This document shows positions 1-6,725 of a stretch of DNA of 10,489 nucleotides, one piece after another. Numbering within the stretch: position 1 is the stretch's first letter; every line of letters starts with the position of its first letter. The stretch is from the NCBI GenBank assembly GCA_964575225.1, contig CAZNQW010000133.1, positions 1-10,489 of the forward strand, given 5' to 3'. The position numbers were made by a program, and so were the translations under genes. The DNA is from CAZNQW01 sp964575225 (lineage in GTDB: Bacteria > Chloroflexota > Anaerolineae > JAAYZQ01). The notes under the pieces were generated by a model. That model was not told where the DNA came from, searched no databases, and was given only the letters and a program-made list of their open reading frames with translations.

Positions 1-2
1 TC

Positions 3-710
3 GATCGGCTCGAGCCCCTCGCCCACAGCATGCTCCACGCCGAGGGCGAGTGGGGCAACGGCGAGGGCAAGCGCCGCGTGGCCGTCGCCTTTGGCCCCCA
101 ATACGGCCCCATCACCGCCGTCCAGGTCGAGGAATCGCTGCGCGAGGCCTATCGCCGCGCCTACGACGACCTGATCCTTGCCGGGTTCACCATCGACGGC
201 GCCGCCCAGGCCATCATCCAGGACGACCCCAACCCCCGGGTGCGCATCCACCTGGCCCACATCCGCCCCGACGTCAACATGGGCGGCCTCCTCAAAGACA
301 CCCCCAGCAGCCAGTTGTTCACCGTCTTTGGCCTGCCCCGCGTCCTGGTAGAAACCACCGACGACGGCCAGTACATCGCCGAGATGGAGGGCGTCGACAT
401 CTATGACCCGGTGACCAACACCCTCCGCGCCACCAAGGCCGATAAAGTGGCGGCCTGGTTCCTCGACGGCGATTACGACGGCCAGACCTTTTGCGTCAGC
501 CAGGCCTTTTTCCCCGATCGCGGCGCCTGGGAAAAGCTGGCCAAGGCCCTCAAGACCACAGTCGACGCCCGGCGTTTTGCCGCCTTTTCCGGTACCCGCT
601 CCCTGCCCTTCCCCGCCGGCGACCACCAGCGCATCGCCGTCAAGGTCATCGACCCTCGCGGCAACGAGGTCATGCGCGTCATGAGTTTGGGCGAGGTGAG
701 CTATGCCTGA
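3..710 (+). CDS. C-terminal part of a type III-like (Mod/COG2189-type) DNA methyltransferase, 5' end missing
   Basis: The frame is open from the first bases of the window, so the gene begins outside it; the ATG at position 30 is internal. The visible roughly 235 residues lack the catalytic DPPY and SAM-binding motifs, which should lie upstream. What remains matches, from memory, the C-terminal region of adenine-specific site-specific methyltransferases paired with helicase-type restriction subunits: GEWGNGEGKRRVAVAFGPQYG, a segment around DYDGQTFCVSQAFFPD, and a terminal beta-rich stretch around AVKVIDPRGNEVMRVM. By family knowledge it would methylate adenine in the recognition site to protect host DNA. 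Its TGA lies inside the start of the restriction gene (8-bp overlap), so the two are probably translationally coupled. The Mod-type assignment rests on this resemblance and on the partner gene. A catalytic role cannot be shown from the fragment. Confidence 0.75.
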   Translation, partial: DRLEPLAHSMLHAEGEWGNGEGKRRVAVAFGPQYGPITAVQVEESLREAYRRAYDDLILAGFTIDGAAQAIIQDDPNPRVRIHLAHIRPDVNMGGLLKDTPSSQLFTVFGLPRVLVETTDDGQYIAEMEGVDIYDPVTNTLRATKADKVAAWFLDGDYDGQTFCVSQAFFPDRGAWEKLAKALKTTVDARRFAAFSGTRSLPFPAGDHQRIAVKVIDPRGNEVMRVMSLGEVSYA

Positions 711-3700
711 CGGCATCCAGATCCCCCTCCAGCCGGTAGAAAAGCCGATCCTCTGTAGCCCCTACGAGGAGCCTACCCGCCATTGGGTCTACAATACTCA
801 GGACGGCACCGCCCAAGTCGCCGAGGGCCGGCGACCGGCCTCCTACTGGTTCAAGACCCAGCGGGTCTACGACCACCAGCAACTGGCGCTGCCCAGCTTT
901 GCCGAGGAGGAGCGCGAGGATCTACCCCTGGTCAACGCCCTGCGCGAGGACGTCAGGCGCTGGCGCAAGTCGGGGTACGAGGGCGCCACCCAGATCACCC
1001 GTGAGTTACTCGCCCATTGGGCGCGCCCCGACCGCCCCCGCCGCCTCTTTTTCTGCCAGTTGGAGGCCGCCGAGACCATCATCTTTTTGAACGAGATCCG
1101 TCTGAGCGGCAAGTACCTCCGCTTCAAGCCCGAATTCAAGGACGAGTACCTCGACCAGTTGCAGGACCAATCCCTGCGGCGGCTGGGCTGCAAGATGGCC
1201 ACCGGCGCCGGCAAGACGGTGGTCATGGCCATGCTCATTGCCTGGTCCTTCTGTAACCGGGGCAAGGTCCCCAGCGACGAGCGCTTTCCCTCGGCCGCGC
1301 TGATCGTCTGCCCCAACCTGACCATCCGCGAGCGTCTTCAGGTCCTGCGCCCCGATTGGGAGGACAACTACTACGACGCCTTTGACATCGTCCCCACCCG
1401 GCTGCGCGAGCTGCTGAACCGGGGCAAGGTGCTGGTCACCAACTGGCACCTCTTCCTGCCCGAATCGGAGCACGCCGAGGGCGGGCGCTCTTACCCGGTC
1501 GTCAACAAAGGCCCGGAGGGCGCCGACGCCTTCTCTCGCCGCGTCTTGGGCGAGCTTTACCACCTGGCCCTGACCCGGAGCGCCGGCGGCACGGGTGGGG
1601 GGGTCCTGGTCATGAACGACGAGGGGCACCACGCCTGGCGCCCCAAACCCGCCGAGGGCGACGCCGACGCACCCGACCGGGACGAGCTGGAGGAGGCCAC
1701 CATCTGGATCGACGGCCTCGACAAGATCAACCAGGCGGTGGGGGTCCGCTGCTGCCTCGACCTGTCGGCTACCCCCTTTTACATCCAGGGCAGCGGCCAC
1801 ATCGAAGGCTCACCCTTCCCCTGGCTGGTCACCGACTTTGGCCTGGTCGACGCCATCGAGAGCGGCATCGTCAAGATTCCCCGCCTGCCCGTCGCCGAGG
1901 ACACCGGCCGGCCCGAGCCCAAGTATTTCCGCCTGTGGCAGCACATCACCGATAACCTCCAACCGGGCGAGAGGCTGCCCGGCCGGGCGCGCAAGCCCAA
2001 GCCCGAGGTGATCTACCGCGAGACCGAGCCCGCCCTCAATACCCTCGCCGGTCAGTGGATCGAGCGCTTCCATCTGATCGAGGCAGCCTCCAACGAGCAG
2101 GATCGCACGCCACCCGTGATGATCATCGTCTGCGACAATACCGACATCGCCGAAGTCTTTTTCCGCAACATCTCGGGTGAGGAAGACGTCGAGGTCGTCA
2201 CCGCCGACAACGAGGACGAAAGTGACGAGGACCAGGACCGTCCTCGACGGCGCCGTTCCTCCCGCAAAACGAAAACCGTCTATGGCCAGGGCAAAGTCTT
2301 TCCCGAGTACTTTGCCAACACCGAGACGTTCAAACCCACCATCCGCATCGACAGCAAGCTCCTGTCCAAAGCCGAGAGCGGTGACCCCACTGTCGGGCGC
2401 CAGGAGGCGGCCGAACAACTCCGCCAGATCGTGGCCACCGTCGGCAAGCTGGGCCAGCCCGGCGAGCAGGTGCGCTGTGTGGTAGCCGTGGCCATGCTCA
2501 ACGAGGGCTGGGACGCCCACAACGTGACCCACATCCTGGGCGTTCGCGCCTTTGGCAGTCAGCTCCTGTGTGAGCAGGTCGTGGGCCGTGGCCTGCGACG
2601 CATGGACTATGTCCCCGATCGCGACAGCGGCCTCCTCACCGAAGAGTATGTCGACATCTATGGCGTGCCCTTTAGCCTGATCCCCTTCCGGGGTCGAACC
2701 ACCAAAGGGACGCAGCCCGACGATCGACCCAAGAACCACGTCCGCGCCCTGCCCGAGCGGGCCGCCTTCGAGATCCGCTTTCCCGTCGTCGAGGGTTATG
2801 CCTTTGCCCTGCGCCGCAACGTCATCACCGCCGACATCGACCAGATGGAGCTGCTGCGCGTCGAGCCCTCGGTCGAGCCCACCACCGTATTCGTCAAGCC
2901 CCGCGTCGGCTACGAGCTGGGCGCCCCTTCGCTGATCGGCCCGGGCGAGTTTGTCCTGCAGGATCGGCAGGCCTTTTACAAGAGCCATCACCTCCAGACC
3001 ATCGAGTTCGAGATCGCCCGCCAGATCGTCTTTGCCATGGTCGGCGATGCCACCCACAGCCCGCACCCGGACGGGAACCCCCAACTGCGATTGCAGTCGC
3101 GCCACCAGCTCTTTCCCCAGGTCCTGCGCCTGGTCCATGCCTACGTTCAGCGGCGCGTCGACTGCCGTGGGGTCGATCCCCGCGAGTTGGGCCAGGAGAA
3201 ATACGTCCAGCCTTTGGTCGAGCGTCTGTTGGCCGCTATCCGCCCCGACGAGACCCAGGGCGAACCGCCCCTCCTGCCGATCCTCAACCGCTACCAGCCC
3301 ACCGGCTCTACCGCCGCCGTGGATTTCAAGACGGTCCGGCCCTGCTTTGTCACCACCTACAGCCACATCAACCTGGTCGCCGCCGACACCACCCGCTGGG
3401 AGCAGTCAGCCGCCTTCCATCTGGAGAGCGCCGTGTTGCAGGGCGTCGTCCGCTTCTATGCCCGCAACGACGAGATGGCTTTTACCATCCCCTACGATTT
3501 CTTGGGCGTCAGCCAGCACTATGAGCCCGACTTTCTGGTGCGGCTGGCCGACGACTCGACCCTTGTCCTCGAGATCAAGGGCTATGAGGACGAGCACGAC
3601 CGCGCCAAGCACCAGGCAGCCAAACGCTGGGTAAGGGCCGTCAACAACTGGGGGCAGCTCGGCCAGTGGAGCTTTTACGTGTGCAAGGACCCCGCCATGC

Positions 3701-3744
3701 TGGGCCGCGAGCTGGCCTATTTGCTCAAGGGGGATAGGTTGTAG
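703..3744 (+). CDS. Type III-like restriction subunit: SF2 helicase plus PD-(D/E)xK nuclease (probably BPTD_3080-family restriction endonuclease)
   Basis: A 1013-aa protein with a complete SF2 helicase core. Walker A is ATGAGKT (residues 166-172), the DEAD-box equivalent is DEGHH (306-310), motif III is SAT in LSATP (354-358), and motif VI is QVVGRGLRR (625-633). A C-terminal nuclease signature follows: the PDF of YEPDFLVRL with D943, then E957-I-K959 in LEIKGYE. This is the PD-(D/E)xK arrangement of type III Res subunits. It presumably cuts unmodified DNA using ATP-driven translocation together with the upstream methyltransferase. The ATG at 703 is preceded by GAGGTG at 693-698 and overlaps the methyltransferase stop. 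Length and motif spelling fit, from memory, the family called BPTD_3080 restriction endonucleases rather than classical EcoP1I Res. An acidic-then-basic low-complexity insert sits at about residues 497-526. All key residues look intact, so the enzyme is probably active. Confidence 0.88.
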   Translation: MPDGIQIPLQPVEKPILCSPYEEPTRHWVYNTQDGTAQVAEGRRPASYWFKTQRVYDHQQLALPSFAEEEREDLPLVNALREDVRRWRKSGYEGATQITRELLAHWARPDRPRRLFFCQLEAAETIIFLNEIRLSGKYLRFKPEFKDEYLDQLQDQSLRRLGCKMATGAGKTVVMAMLIAWSFCNRGKVPSDERFPSAALIVCPNLTIRERLQVLRPDWEDNYYDAFDIVPTRLRELLNRGKVLVTNWHLFLPESEHAEGGRSYPVVNKGPEGADAFSRRVLGELYHLALTRSAGGTGGGVLVMNDEGHHAWRPKPAEGDADAPDRDELEEATIWIDGLDKINQAVGVRCCLDLSATPFYIQGSGHIEGSPFPWLVTDFGLVDAIESGIVKIPRLPVAEDTGRPEPKYFRLWQHITDNLQPGERLPGRARKPKPEVIYRETEPALNTLAGQWIERFHLIEAASNEQDRTPPVMIIVCDNTDIAEVFFRNISGEEDVEVVTADNEDESDEDQDRPRRRRSSRKTKTVYGQGKVFPEYFANTETFKPTIRIDSKLLSKAESGDPTVGRQEAAEQLRQIVATVGKLGQPGEQVRCVVAVAMLNEGWDAHNVTHILGVRAFGSQLLCEQVVGRGLRRMDYVPDRDSGLLTEEYVDIYGVPFSLIPFRGRTTKGTQPDDRPKNHVRALPERAAFEIRFPVVEGYAFALRRNVITADIDQMELLRVEPSVEPTTVFVKPRVGYELGAPSLIGPGEFVLQDRQAFYKSHHLQTIEFEIARQIVFAMVGDATHSPHPDGNPQLRLQSRHQLFPQVLRLVHAYVQRRVDCRGVDPRELGQEKYVQPLVERLLAAIRPDETQGEPPLLPILNRYQPTGSTAAVDFKTVRPCFVTTYSHINLVAADTTRWEQSAAFHLESAVLQGVVRFYARNDEMAFTIPYDFLGVSQHYEPDFLVRLADDSTLVLEIKGYEDEHDRAKHQAAKRWVRAVNNWGQLGQWSFYVCKDPAMLGRELAYLLKGDRL

Positions 3745-3799
3745 GAGGGGGAGGGGACATGCCAAAAAGTGGCCTGGGGGCGTGGTTTCGAGCGATTGT

Positions 3800-4273
3800 C
3801 TAAGGAGATTGCAGAGAGGACTGCAGCGCTCCGCAGATCAATTCCTTGTGCTTCGGTGTAATCGTGGTGGCAGACGCAACCGCCTGTATTACCGCTCGCT
3901 TGGCATCCGCGCCAAGTTCTCCCTTGACTCTCCCGAGGTCATTGAGCACCTGTTGCCTGATTGTGTCATCATCGAGACCGGTGATCACTTGGGAGCAATC
4001 TATGAAACTGTCGTGGGTGAGGAATGGGTGGTCCGCTGCCTTGATGGATACCTGGCACTGATACAAATCTGGTTGGCTGCAGATAAATCGGTGGATTTTT
4101 GAATTGATGATAAAGAGTAACGGTGGGGATCCTCCGCAAAGCACGACCAAGAACTTGGCCTTCGGTGGCTTGGTAAAATCGCAGTCCAAGAACAGCACCG
4201 TCCCCGGCCCGTAGTTGTGGTTGAAGAACTCGTTTTTGAGGCTGGTCGGAAAGTAGCTACCTAATCGACCCAT
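3800..4273 (-). CDS. Putative PemK/MazF-like toxin partner of the Panacea antitoxin
   Basis: A 157-aa protein if started at ATG 4273, which lies 5 bases after the antitoxin stop with an AGGA just upstream. A TTG at 4291 would add six residues and overlap the antitoxin by 13 bp. Residues 23-46 (GTVLFLDCDFTKPPKAKFLVVLC) resemble the opening strands of the SH3-like barrel of PemK/MazF ribonucleases. Residues 52-58 (LLFIINS) and the segment DHPFLTHDSFIDCSQV (81-96) match a pattern I associate with MazF-like hypothetical proteins. Residues 101-150 look helical. There is no signal peptide or membrane segment. Position directly behind a Panacea antitoxin is the strongest evidence for toxin function. 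Fold and activity are inferred; a different toxin chemistry is possible. It ends convergently with the restriction gene, 55 bases away. Base composition is lower in GC than its neighbours. Confidence 0.6.
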   Translation of the reverse strand: MGRLGSYFPTSLKNEFFNHNYGPGTVLFLDCDFTKPPKAKFLVVLCGGSPPLLFIINSKIHRFICSQPDLYQCQVSIKAADHPFLTHDSFIDCSQVITGLDDDTIRQQVLNDLGRVKGELGADAKRAVIQAVASATTITPKHKELICGALQSSLQSP

Positions 4274-4278
4274 AAATC

Positions 4279-4788
4279 CTAGCCATCGCAAAGATGCTCC
4301 CAGAGGAGTTCACTGTTAGGAATCGTCTTTACAATGGCTTCGAGAGGCATTGGCTTGTCTCGAGGTGTCGCCAAATATGCGTCATCATGGCTTAACACCT
4401 TGATCTGACCGAAGCTCATTTTTCCATACTTGGAGATCGCTGCATCCAAGCACACCCTCTCGGACTCACTCAACCAATCGAGATCCGGATCACGAATCGG
4501 CTTGATGATGCGCCCCACGACCTGGAAAGCCTCTGCGGCCGGTACTTTCCACCGGGAAAGACCATCACCGCGAGCACACTTGATCAAATCGTAGCTGTCG
4601 CTGGCAACCGGTCCATAAGTCATCGCGATGTATGTGTCGCCAGAGATCAGCCGCCCGTACCTCGCCAAGTGTTCCTTGTCTGCGAAGTAGAGGATCTTAA
4701 GGGCGGTGTACATGTTTGGGCAGTGGCGCGCGATGTACAGCAGAACCTCTATCGCCTTCTCCGGATCGAATCTTTCCTTTGCACGCAT
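4279..4788 (-). CDS. Panacea-domain (DUF4065) antitoxin
   Basis: A 169-aa protein. Two signatures of the Panacea (DUF4065, SocA/GepA-like) domain are clear: KILYFADKEHLARYGR (31-46) and YGPVASDSYDLIK (58-70). The family is known as a promiscuous antitoxin domain that neutralises unrelated toxins by direct binding; in SocA it acts as a proteolytic adaptor. The ATG at 4788 is chosen because GGAG lies 5 bases upstream and the Panacea domain starts soon after. A GTG at 4821 would add eleven residues but would leave only about eight bases of leader after the predicted transcription start. The gene is first in a two-gene unit with the putative toxin. No separate DNA-binding domain is visible, so any autoregulation would need another factor or the domain itself. 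Family assignment is strong; pairing with the downstream gene is inferred from order and spacing. Confidence 0.87.
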   Translation of the reverse strand: MRAKERFDPEKAIEVLLYIARHCPNMYTALKILYFADKEHLARYGRLISGDTYIAMTYGPVASDSYDLIKCARGDGLSRWKVPAAEAFQVVGRIIKPIRDPDLDWLSESERVCLDAAISKYGKMSFGQIKVLSHDDAYLATPRDKPMPLEAIVKTIPNSELLWEHLCDG

Positions 4789-4827
4789 TGCAACTCCATC
4801 TAGCTGTGGGCGGGAAAACACAACACT

Positions 4828-4866
4828 CTTGACAACAGCATACCCTGAAATCAGCAGTTTGTCAAG
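4828..4866. promoter_or_regulatory. Inverted repeat bracketing the toxin-antitoxin promoter (candidate operator)
   Basis: CTTGACAA (4828-4835) and TTGTCAAG (4859-4866) are a perfect 8-bp inverted repeat with 23 bases between the arms. One arm contains the -35 hexamer and the other covers the predicted transcription start. This is a typical place for a repressor dimer pair or for looping. The regulator is unknown. Confidence 0.45.
4837..4865 (-). promoter_or_regulatory. Sigma70-type promoter of the Panacea toxin-antitoxin unit
   Basis: On the minus strand a perfect -35 TTGACA (4865-4860) is followed by a 17-base spacer and a -10 TATGCT (4842-4837). Transcription would start near 4830, about 42 bases before the ATG at 4788. 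The site is predicted from sequence only. Confidence 0.65.
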
Positions 4867-4914
4867 GCCGAGTTTGACACGCTCTCACCGCCTGAAAAGC
4901 GCTGGAGTGCCGGC

Positions 4915-4953
4915 CCTCCCCAGCACCCCCTCCAGCGCCGACCGGGCGCCGGC
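4915..4953. repeat. Orphan copy of the 39-bp direct repeat (fragment of a glycosidase gene 3' end)
   Basis: These 39 bases match 7361-7399 at 35 positions in the same orientation. The mismatches are 4928-4929 (CC against TT) and 4940-4941 (GA against TG). Read on the minus strand, this copy encodes AGARSALEGVLGR; the other copy encodes AGARQALEKVLGR at the C-terminus of the 408-aa glycosidase-like protein. The orphan frame runs on for eight more codons (AGTPALFRR in total after the GR) to a TGA at 4885-4887. No gene body lies upstream, since the zinc-finger HTH gene ends at 4970 in another frame. It is most simply a gene-end remnant, perhaps left by an insertion or recombination event. Confidence 0.6.
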
Positions 4954-4969
4954 TATGAACAGAGCAACC

Positions 4970-5815
4970 CTACTCCGCCCACGGATCGCAACCGAGCAAC
5001 TCCACTACCCCGGCGCGATTCTCCGGACCCGGCATCACACTGTGCGATTCCCAAAAATGCACCGTGTTGCTACTGACCCCGAGCCTCCGGGCGATTTCGG
5101 CCTGGCTGAGGCCCGCTCGTTCTCGAGCCTCGCGGAACGCCGGGTTGGGAGGCCCCTGGCGCATCCTCTTGCCGAGTTTGCGCCGGTATTGGCGGTGCGC
5201 CTCCGCCTCCTCGGACGTCAAATCCGACACGCTGTAGCCCTGCCCCAGTTTCTCGATGGCGCTGTGGAGAACCGGATTGTCGGCGTATTTGCGCGGCCGG
5301 CTCAGTTTCTCCCTGGCGCCCGGCGCATCAGCCGGGTTTTGCCAGGTCCCCGCCTCCACCTCCGCTCGTAGCGTCTCAGCCCGCACCTCGCCACCGAGCT
5401 TGCCATATTCGCGGCGTTGCTCGGGCGTCGTGAAATTGACCGGATTTTCCCAGGTGCCCGCTTTTATGCGTTCCCTGGTGAGCGCGGTGCGAATGGGGGT
5501 GCCCTCTCGGCTGTTATTCGACTGTCGGCACTCGAGAGAGCAGAACCGGCGCGGCCGTCCTTTTGTCGTCCAATAGCCCAGCCCGTGCTGGTTCACATCC
5601 TCACCGCATAGCTCACAGGCTGGCCAGGGGTAAGGCGGGCCGTCCGCCTTGGCGGCTTCCGCGCGTTGAGCCATCGTCGGGGGCTGTCCCTGCTCCGCCA
5701 GCTCGCGTTTGCGCAAACGCATCCAACACGTGTGGCACAGGTTCATCCCCCAGCGCCCGCGCCTCGACGCGGACAGCCGGCCGGTAACCTCTTTATCGCA
5801 CAGATCGCAGCGCAT
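4970..5815 (-). CDS. Two-zinc-finger protein with C-terminal XRE-type helix-turn-helix
   Basis: A 281-aa protein with a clear layout. A first Cys4 knuckle uses C3, C6, C27 and C30. A second uses C67, C70, C92 and C96. A middle region carries a repeated AGTWxNP motif (119-125 and 155-161), embedded in basic, polar sequence. A Cro/C1-type HTH follows at about 224-275 (AFREARERAGLSQAEIARRLGVSSNTVHFWE). It probably binds DNA and is a candidate for the regulator acting on the operators of the divergent intergenic region, but that link is inferred from position. The repeated middle motif is reminiscent of short modules found in phage nuclease-associated proteins (NUMOD-like), though I could not place it in a family. 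The ATG at 5815 sits 14 bases inside a predicted transcript behind a strong promoter, after a G-rich stretch that could act as a weak Shine-Dalgarno. I do not recognise the full-length protein. Confidence 0.75.
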   Translation of the reverse strand: MRCDLCDKEVTGRLSASRRGRWGMNLCHTCWMRLRKRELAEQGQPPTMAQRAEAAKADGPPYPWPACELCGEDVNQHGLGYWTTKGRPRRFCSLECRQSNNSREGTPIRTALTRERIKAGTWENPVNFTTPEQRREYGKLGGEVRAETLRAEVEAGTWQNPADAPGAREKLSRPRKYADNPVLHSAIEKLGQGYSVSDLTSEEAEAHRQYRRKLGKRMRQGPPNPAFREARERAGLSQAEIARRLGVSSNTVHFWESHSVMPGPENRAGVVELLGCDPWAE

Positions 5816-5835
5816 AGAGCCCCCCTTCCCGGTCC

Positions 5836-5865
5836 ATTATACCATACCCCGCCGCCAGGCGTCAA
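5836..5865 (-). promoter_or_regulatory. Promoter of the zinc-finger HTH gene
   Basis: On the minus strand a -35 TTGACG (5865-5860) and a perfect -10 TATAAT (5841-5836) are separated by 18 bases. A TG-G extended -10 directly precedes the hexamer. Predicted start is near 5829. Operator copy A ends 14 bases upstream of the -35. Confidence 0.75.
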
Positions 5866-5879
5866 AACGAGAAAACGAT

Positions 5880-5895
5880 TTCAATTGAATTCTGA
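5880..5895. promoter_or_regulatory. Operator copy A (16-base palindrome-cored repeat)
   Basis: The sequence TTCAATTGAATTCTGA has a perfect 10-bp palindromic core, TTCAATTGAA. It lies just upstream of the -35 of the minus-strand HTH gene, so a bound protein could activate or repress there. It shares 15 of 16 bases with copy C and 14 of 16 with copy B. Confidence 0.6.
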
Positions 5896-5955
5896 CTACT
5901 CGTCGGCATTTATGGTCAACTTTCGAAATTTCTCGGGAAAAGGGCATTCTGGGGG

Positions 5956-5984
5956 TTGACAATTCAATTGAACTCTGGTATACT
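5956..5984 (+). promoter_or_regulatory. Strong promoter of the plus-strand operon
   Basis: A perfect -35 TTGACA (5956-5961), a 17-base spacer and a -10 TATACT (5979-5984) point to a start near 5991. The spacer is filled by operator copy B, so a bound repressor would block RNA polymerase. Confidence 0.8.
5963..5978. promoter_or_regulatory. Operator copy B, inside the promoter spacer
   Basis: The sequence TTCAATTGAACTCTGG keeps the perfect palindromic core and fills the gap between the -35 and -10 of the plus-strand promoter. Its core centre lies 33 bases from copy C and 83 from copy A, close to three and eight helical turns. Confidence 0.65.
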
Positions 5985-5995
5985 GGGATCAAGAA

Positions 5996-6011
5996 TTCAA
6001 TTTAATTCTGA
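5996..6011. promoter_or_regulatory. Operator copy C, at the transcription start
   Basis: The sequence TTCAATTTAATTCTGA begins just after the predicted start site and ends at the Shine-Dalgarno. One core base is changed from copy A. It is wrapped by a wider GAATTC...AATTC symmetry (from 5993). Confidence 0.6.
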
Positions 6012-6024
6012 AGGGAGATCCAAG

Positions 6025-6633
6025 ATGAGCGTAAAGATCACTGTCAACAACCGAGTCGTAGTAGAGTCGCCTTACAACCCCAAGTTCCCGGCCGAGGCCA
6101 AAAAACTCGGGGGCCGCTGGGACGGGGACCGCAAGGCCTGGACCTTCGATGTCCGGGACGAGGAACGAGTCCGCGACCTCTGCCTGGGCATCTATGGCGA
6201 GGACGGCCGGGAACACGACAAGGTGACGGTCCGGTTCGCGGTCCCGGCGGGCGACCTGGGTGCCCAGACCTACTGGCGCTTTGGCCGCCAGATCGCCCAC
6301 CGGCCCGGTCGGGATGCCGAGGTCCGCCTGGGCGAGGCGGTGGTGCTCCTGGAAGGAAAATTCCGCTCGAGTGGGGGGAGCGCCAAGTATCCGCTTTTGG
6401 TGGACCATCGCACCGACGCCGTGCTGGTATTCGAGGCTCGCGACGTGCCACGCCCCGCCGTGGAGGCCGACAAAGGACCCTACGAGATCGTCGACGAGAC
6501 CCCGGCCGAAAACGCCACCGTGACGGTGACCGGCGAGGCGCTGGCCCTGCTCCGCCAGCTCCAGGCCGAGGGGGCGACCGCCGAGGAGGTTGTCGCCGCC
6601 GCGCTGGCGGTCTACGCTGAGAGCCAGAAATGA
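6025..6633 (+). CDS. 202-aa protein with an N-terminal KxLGGRW...KAW domain (DUF5710/HARP-like), function unknown
   Basis: The ATG at 6025 is chosen because AGGGAGA (6012-6018) sits at Shine-Dalgarno distance; in-frame upstream starts would fall inside the promoter. Residues 17-45 (YNPKFPAEAKKLGGRWDGDRKAWTFDVRD) form a recognisable small domain seen in plasmid and phage proteins, resembling DUF5710 or the HARP motif. In relatives it is thought to accompany nucleic-acid enzymes. Residues 62-150 are a beta-rich unknown segment (TYWRFGRQIAHR, LLVDHRTDAVLVFEARD). Residues 168-200 look helical (ALALLRQLQAEGATAEEVVAAALAVY), perhaps for self-association. There is no signal peptide or catalytic motif. 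It is first in an operon with the 186-aa HTH protein and is expected to be tightly controlled through operators B and C. Function is not assigned. Confidence 0.75.
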   Translation: MSVKITVNNRVVVESPYNPKFPAEAKKLGGRWDGDRKAWTFDVRDEERVRDLCLGIYGEDGREHDKVTVRFAVPAGDLGAQTYWRFGRQIAHRPGRDAEVRLGEAVVLLEGKFRSSGGSAKYPLLVDHRTDAVLVFEARDVPRPAVEADKGPYEIVDETPAENATVTVTGEALALLRQLQAEGATAEEVVAAALAVYAESQK

Positions 6634-6664
6634 AAAAGGCCCCGGCGGGTCGCACCGAGGCCAG

Positions 6665-6692
6665 GCGCTGGGCGGGCGCAACCACCCAGCGC
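6665..6692 (+). other. Intergenic hairpin between the two operon genes
   Basis: GCGCTGGG (6665-6672) pairs perfectly with CCCAGCGC (6685-6692) around a 12-base loop. No T-tract follows, so it is not a clear intrinsic terminator. It could act as a partial attenuator or an RNA processing or stability element. It lies upstream of the Shine-Dalgarno of the next gene. Confidence 0.4.
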
Positions 6693-6725
6693 GTCTATTC
6701 TATCACAAGCGGAAGGAGTTTGCAA

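Noticed and set aside
1810..3366. A 518-codon minus-strand frame
   Set aside because: It lies antisense to the restriction gene, whose helicase motif VI is in this stretch; the translation has no recognisable domain.
703..3744. Reading the restriction gene as a DISARM or BREX component
   Set aside because: No DrmA/B, PLD nuclease, BrxC/PglZ or other partner is present, and the C-terminal PD-(D/E)xK nuclease with an adjacent methyltransferase fits type III-like restriction.
3761..3773. Possible terminator GCCA-AAAAG-TGGC between convergent genes
   Set aside because: The stem is only four pairs and no T-tract follows on either strand.
3782..4102. A plus-strand 106-codon frame
   Set aside because: It is antisense to the putative toxin, which has better context (adjacent antitoxin, promoter); the plus-strand start has no convincing ribosome site.
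4706..5371. A plus-strand 221-codon frame
   Set aside because: It is antisense to the Panacea gene start, its promoter and the zinc-finger HTH gene, and has no domain.
6696..6701. TATTCT as a -10 box for an internal promoter before the 186-aa gene
   Set aside because: No -35-like hexamer is present at the right distance; the operon promoter explains expression.
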